From the NCBI GenBank assembly GCA_030672465.1, contig DAOVGJ010000019.1, positions 1 through 6,938 of the forward strand: a DNA stretch of 6,938 bases, given 5' to 3'. Origin of the DNA: Pseudomonadota bacterium. Its GTDB lineage: Bacteria; Desulfobacterota; BSN033; WVXP01; G020346125. Below are positions 6,065-6,938 of the stretch, one piece after another; position 1 is the first letter of the stretch; the number at the start of each line of letters is the position of its first letter. The notes beneath the pieces are model-generated. The model searched no databases. It was not told the origin of the DNA and saw nothing but the letters and a program-made list of their open reading frames with translations. Made by a program: the position numbers and the translations under genes.

Positions 6065-6938
6065 ATGTTGGGGATGAGGGAGATACGCCGGAGAATCCGC
6101 AGCGTCAATAGCATCCAGCAAATCACCCGGGCCATGCAAATGGTCGCGGTATCCCGTTTGAAGAGGGCCGAGCAGAAACTTCTCTCGGCGCGGCCTTATG
6201 CGGAAAAGATCCAGGAGTTGATGCAATCCTTGGCTCCCTCCCTTCCTCGGATCGAACATCCGCTTCTCGTAAAACGGGAGCCTCTCCGGATTGCCGTTGT
6301 CCTCATCACCTCGGAAAAGGGGTTGTGCGGAGCCTTCAACGCCAACATCATCCAATACGCCAACCGGTTCATCGAGGCGAGTTCGGGCAAGGAGATAAAG
6401 CTCTTTTTAATCGGAAAAAAGGGACACGATTTCTTCAGCAGAAGGCGCTATTCCATCGAGTATTACCTCCCCCAGATCTCCCGGGATATCTCCCCTCAAG
6501 AGGTGAAGGAGATCAGCAATAGCTTCGTGCAGGGCTTCGAAAAGGGCCTTTACGATGAGGCCTACCTCTTTTATACCCAATTTAGAACCGCCATGAATAC
6601 CATTCCCACCCAGACGAGACTGCTTCCCATCGAAAGCCCGGAGACAGAGCCCTCGCAAGGGGCTGCGGAACCGATCTTCGAACCCTCTGCTGACGAGATC
6701 ATAAACGAACTGTTGCCCAGGTATATCGAGGCTCAGGTGTACAAGGGGTTGGTTGAGTCCTCTGCCAGCGAACAGGGATCCCGGATGGTCTCCATGAAGA
6801 ATGCCACCGACAATGCCGAGGAAATGATCAAGACCCTCACCCTATCCTACAACAAGGCCAGGCAGTCCTCCATCACCAAGGAAATCATTGAGGTTACCAC
6901 AGCCTCTGAGGCGTTGAAATACGCAAGGGAAAGTGGAC
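6065..6938 (+). CDS. atpG: F-type ATP synthase subunit gamma (3' partial)
   Basis: Central shaft of F1, coupling c-ring rotation to catalysis in beta. 291 codons are open from ATG 6065 to the window edge with no stop. The N-terminal coiled-coil helix is classic: MREIRRRIRSVNSIQQITRA (residues 4-23), then MQMVAVSRLKRAEQ. The Rossmann-like middle has LITSEKGLCGAFNANII (about 81-97). The C-terminal helix contains SRMVSMKNATDNAEEMIKTL (about 239-258) and ITKEIIEVTTASEALK (about 271-286). Family members are usually 280-295 residues and often end soon after this EALK-like point, so only a few residues are probably missing. AGGGGACG overlapping the atpA stop codon serves as the ribosome site for ATG 6065; the ATG at residue 4 is a possible alternative start. 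Genes for beta and epsilon are expected next but lie outside the window. Confidence 0.97.
   Translation, partial: MLGMREIRRRIRSVNSIQQITRAMQMVAVSRLKRAEQKLLSARPYAEKIQELMQSLAPSLPRIEHPLLVKREPLRIAVVLITSEKGLCGAFNANIIQYANRFIEASSGKEIKLFLIGKKGHDFFSRRRYSIEYYLPQISRDISPQEVKEISNSFVQGFEKGLYDEAYLFYTQFRTAMNTIPTQTRLLPIESPETEPSQGAAEPIFEPSADEIINELLPRYIEAQVYKGLVESSASEQGSRMVSMKNATDNAEEMIKTLTLSYNKARQSSITKEIIEVTTASEALKYARESG

Noticed and set aside
6065..6938. Gamma subunit lacking a stop as a sign of fusion to the next gene
   Set aside because: The open frame simply reaches the window edge, and its 291 codons are within the normal family length, so truncation by the window explains it.

Overview
The window holds a V/A-type ATPase operon tail followed, on the same strand and about 180 bases later, by most of an F-type ATP synthase operon. 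Every gene is on the + strand and coding density is high. The only gap longer than about 60 bases lies between the two clusters (1698-1878).

Layout: 1-1037 is the C-terminal three quarters of V/A-ATPase subunit B, cut by the window edge. 1077-1697 is subunit D, the central shaft. B followed by D is the usual end of a bacterial/archaeal V/A-ATPase operon. The gap contains a perfect TTGACA hexamer, two mutually exclusive long-range inverted repeats and no convincing terminator. The F-type cluster then runs atpZ (two-helix accessory protein), atpI, atpB (a), atpE (c), atpF (b), atpH (delta), atpA (alpha) and atpG (gamma, cut by the right edge). Subunits beta and epsilon would be expected just downstream. 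This is the classic bacterial order with a single b gene and no b'. Genes are tightly packed: atpZ/atpI overlap by 4 bases, atpF/atpH by 11, and alpha to gamma is separated by 10.

How they work together: AtpZ and AtpI probably assist assembly. Subunits a, b and c form the membrane motor: a carries the essential Arg, the c-ring carries Glu59, and b2 with delta forms the stator. Alpha, with beta outside the window, forms the hexamer around gamma. The c subunit lacks the Gln and Ser/Thr ligands of Na+ rotors, so the F-type enzyme is predicted to be H+-driven. The V/A enzyme, whose ion-binding subunits lie upstream, could use the same or a different ion.

Organism: a bacterium, because the operon is the bacterial F-type with AtpZ/AtpI. 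Having both ATPase types suggests an anaerobe or an energy-limited lineage. The overall style (roughly balanced to moderately high GC by eye, strong Shine-Dalgarno sites, protein flavour) resembles Desulfobacterota or neighbouring phyla, but the lineage is a guess. I see no mobile elements, RNA genes or CRISPR. The window is mostly well-known machinery. The points worth a second look are the tandem arrangement of two rotary ATPases, the intergenic control region, and an unusual Trp next to the alpha subunit's Walker B strand.
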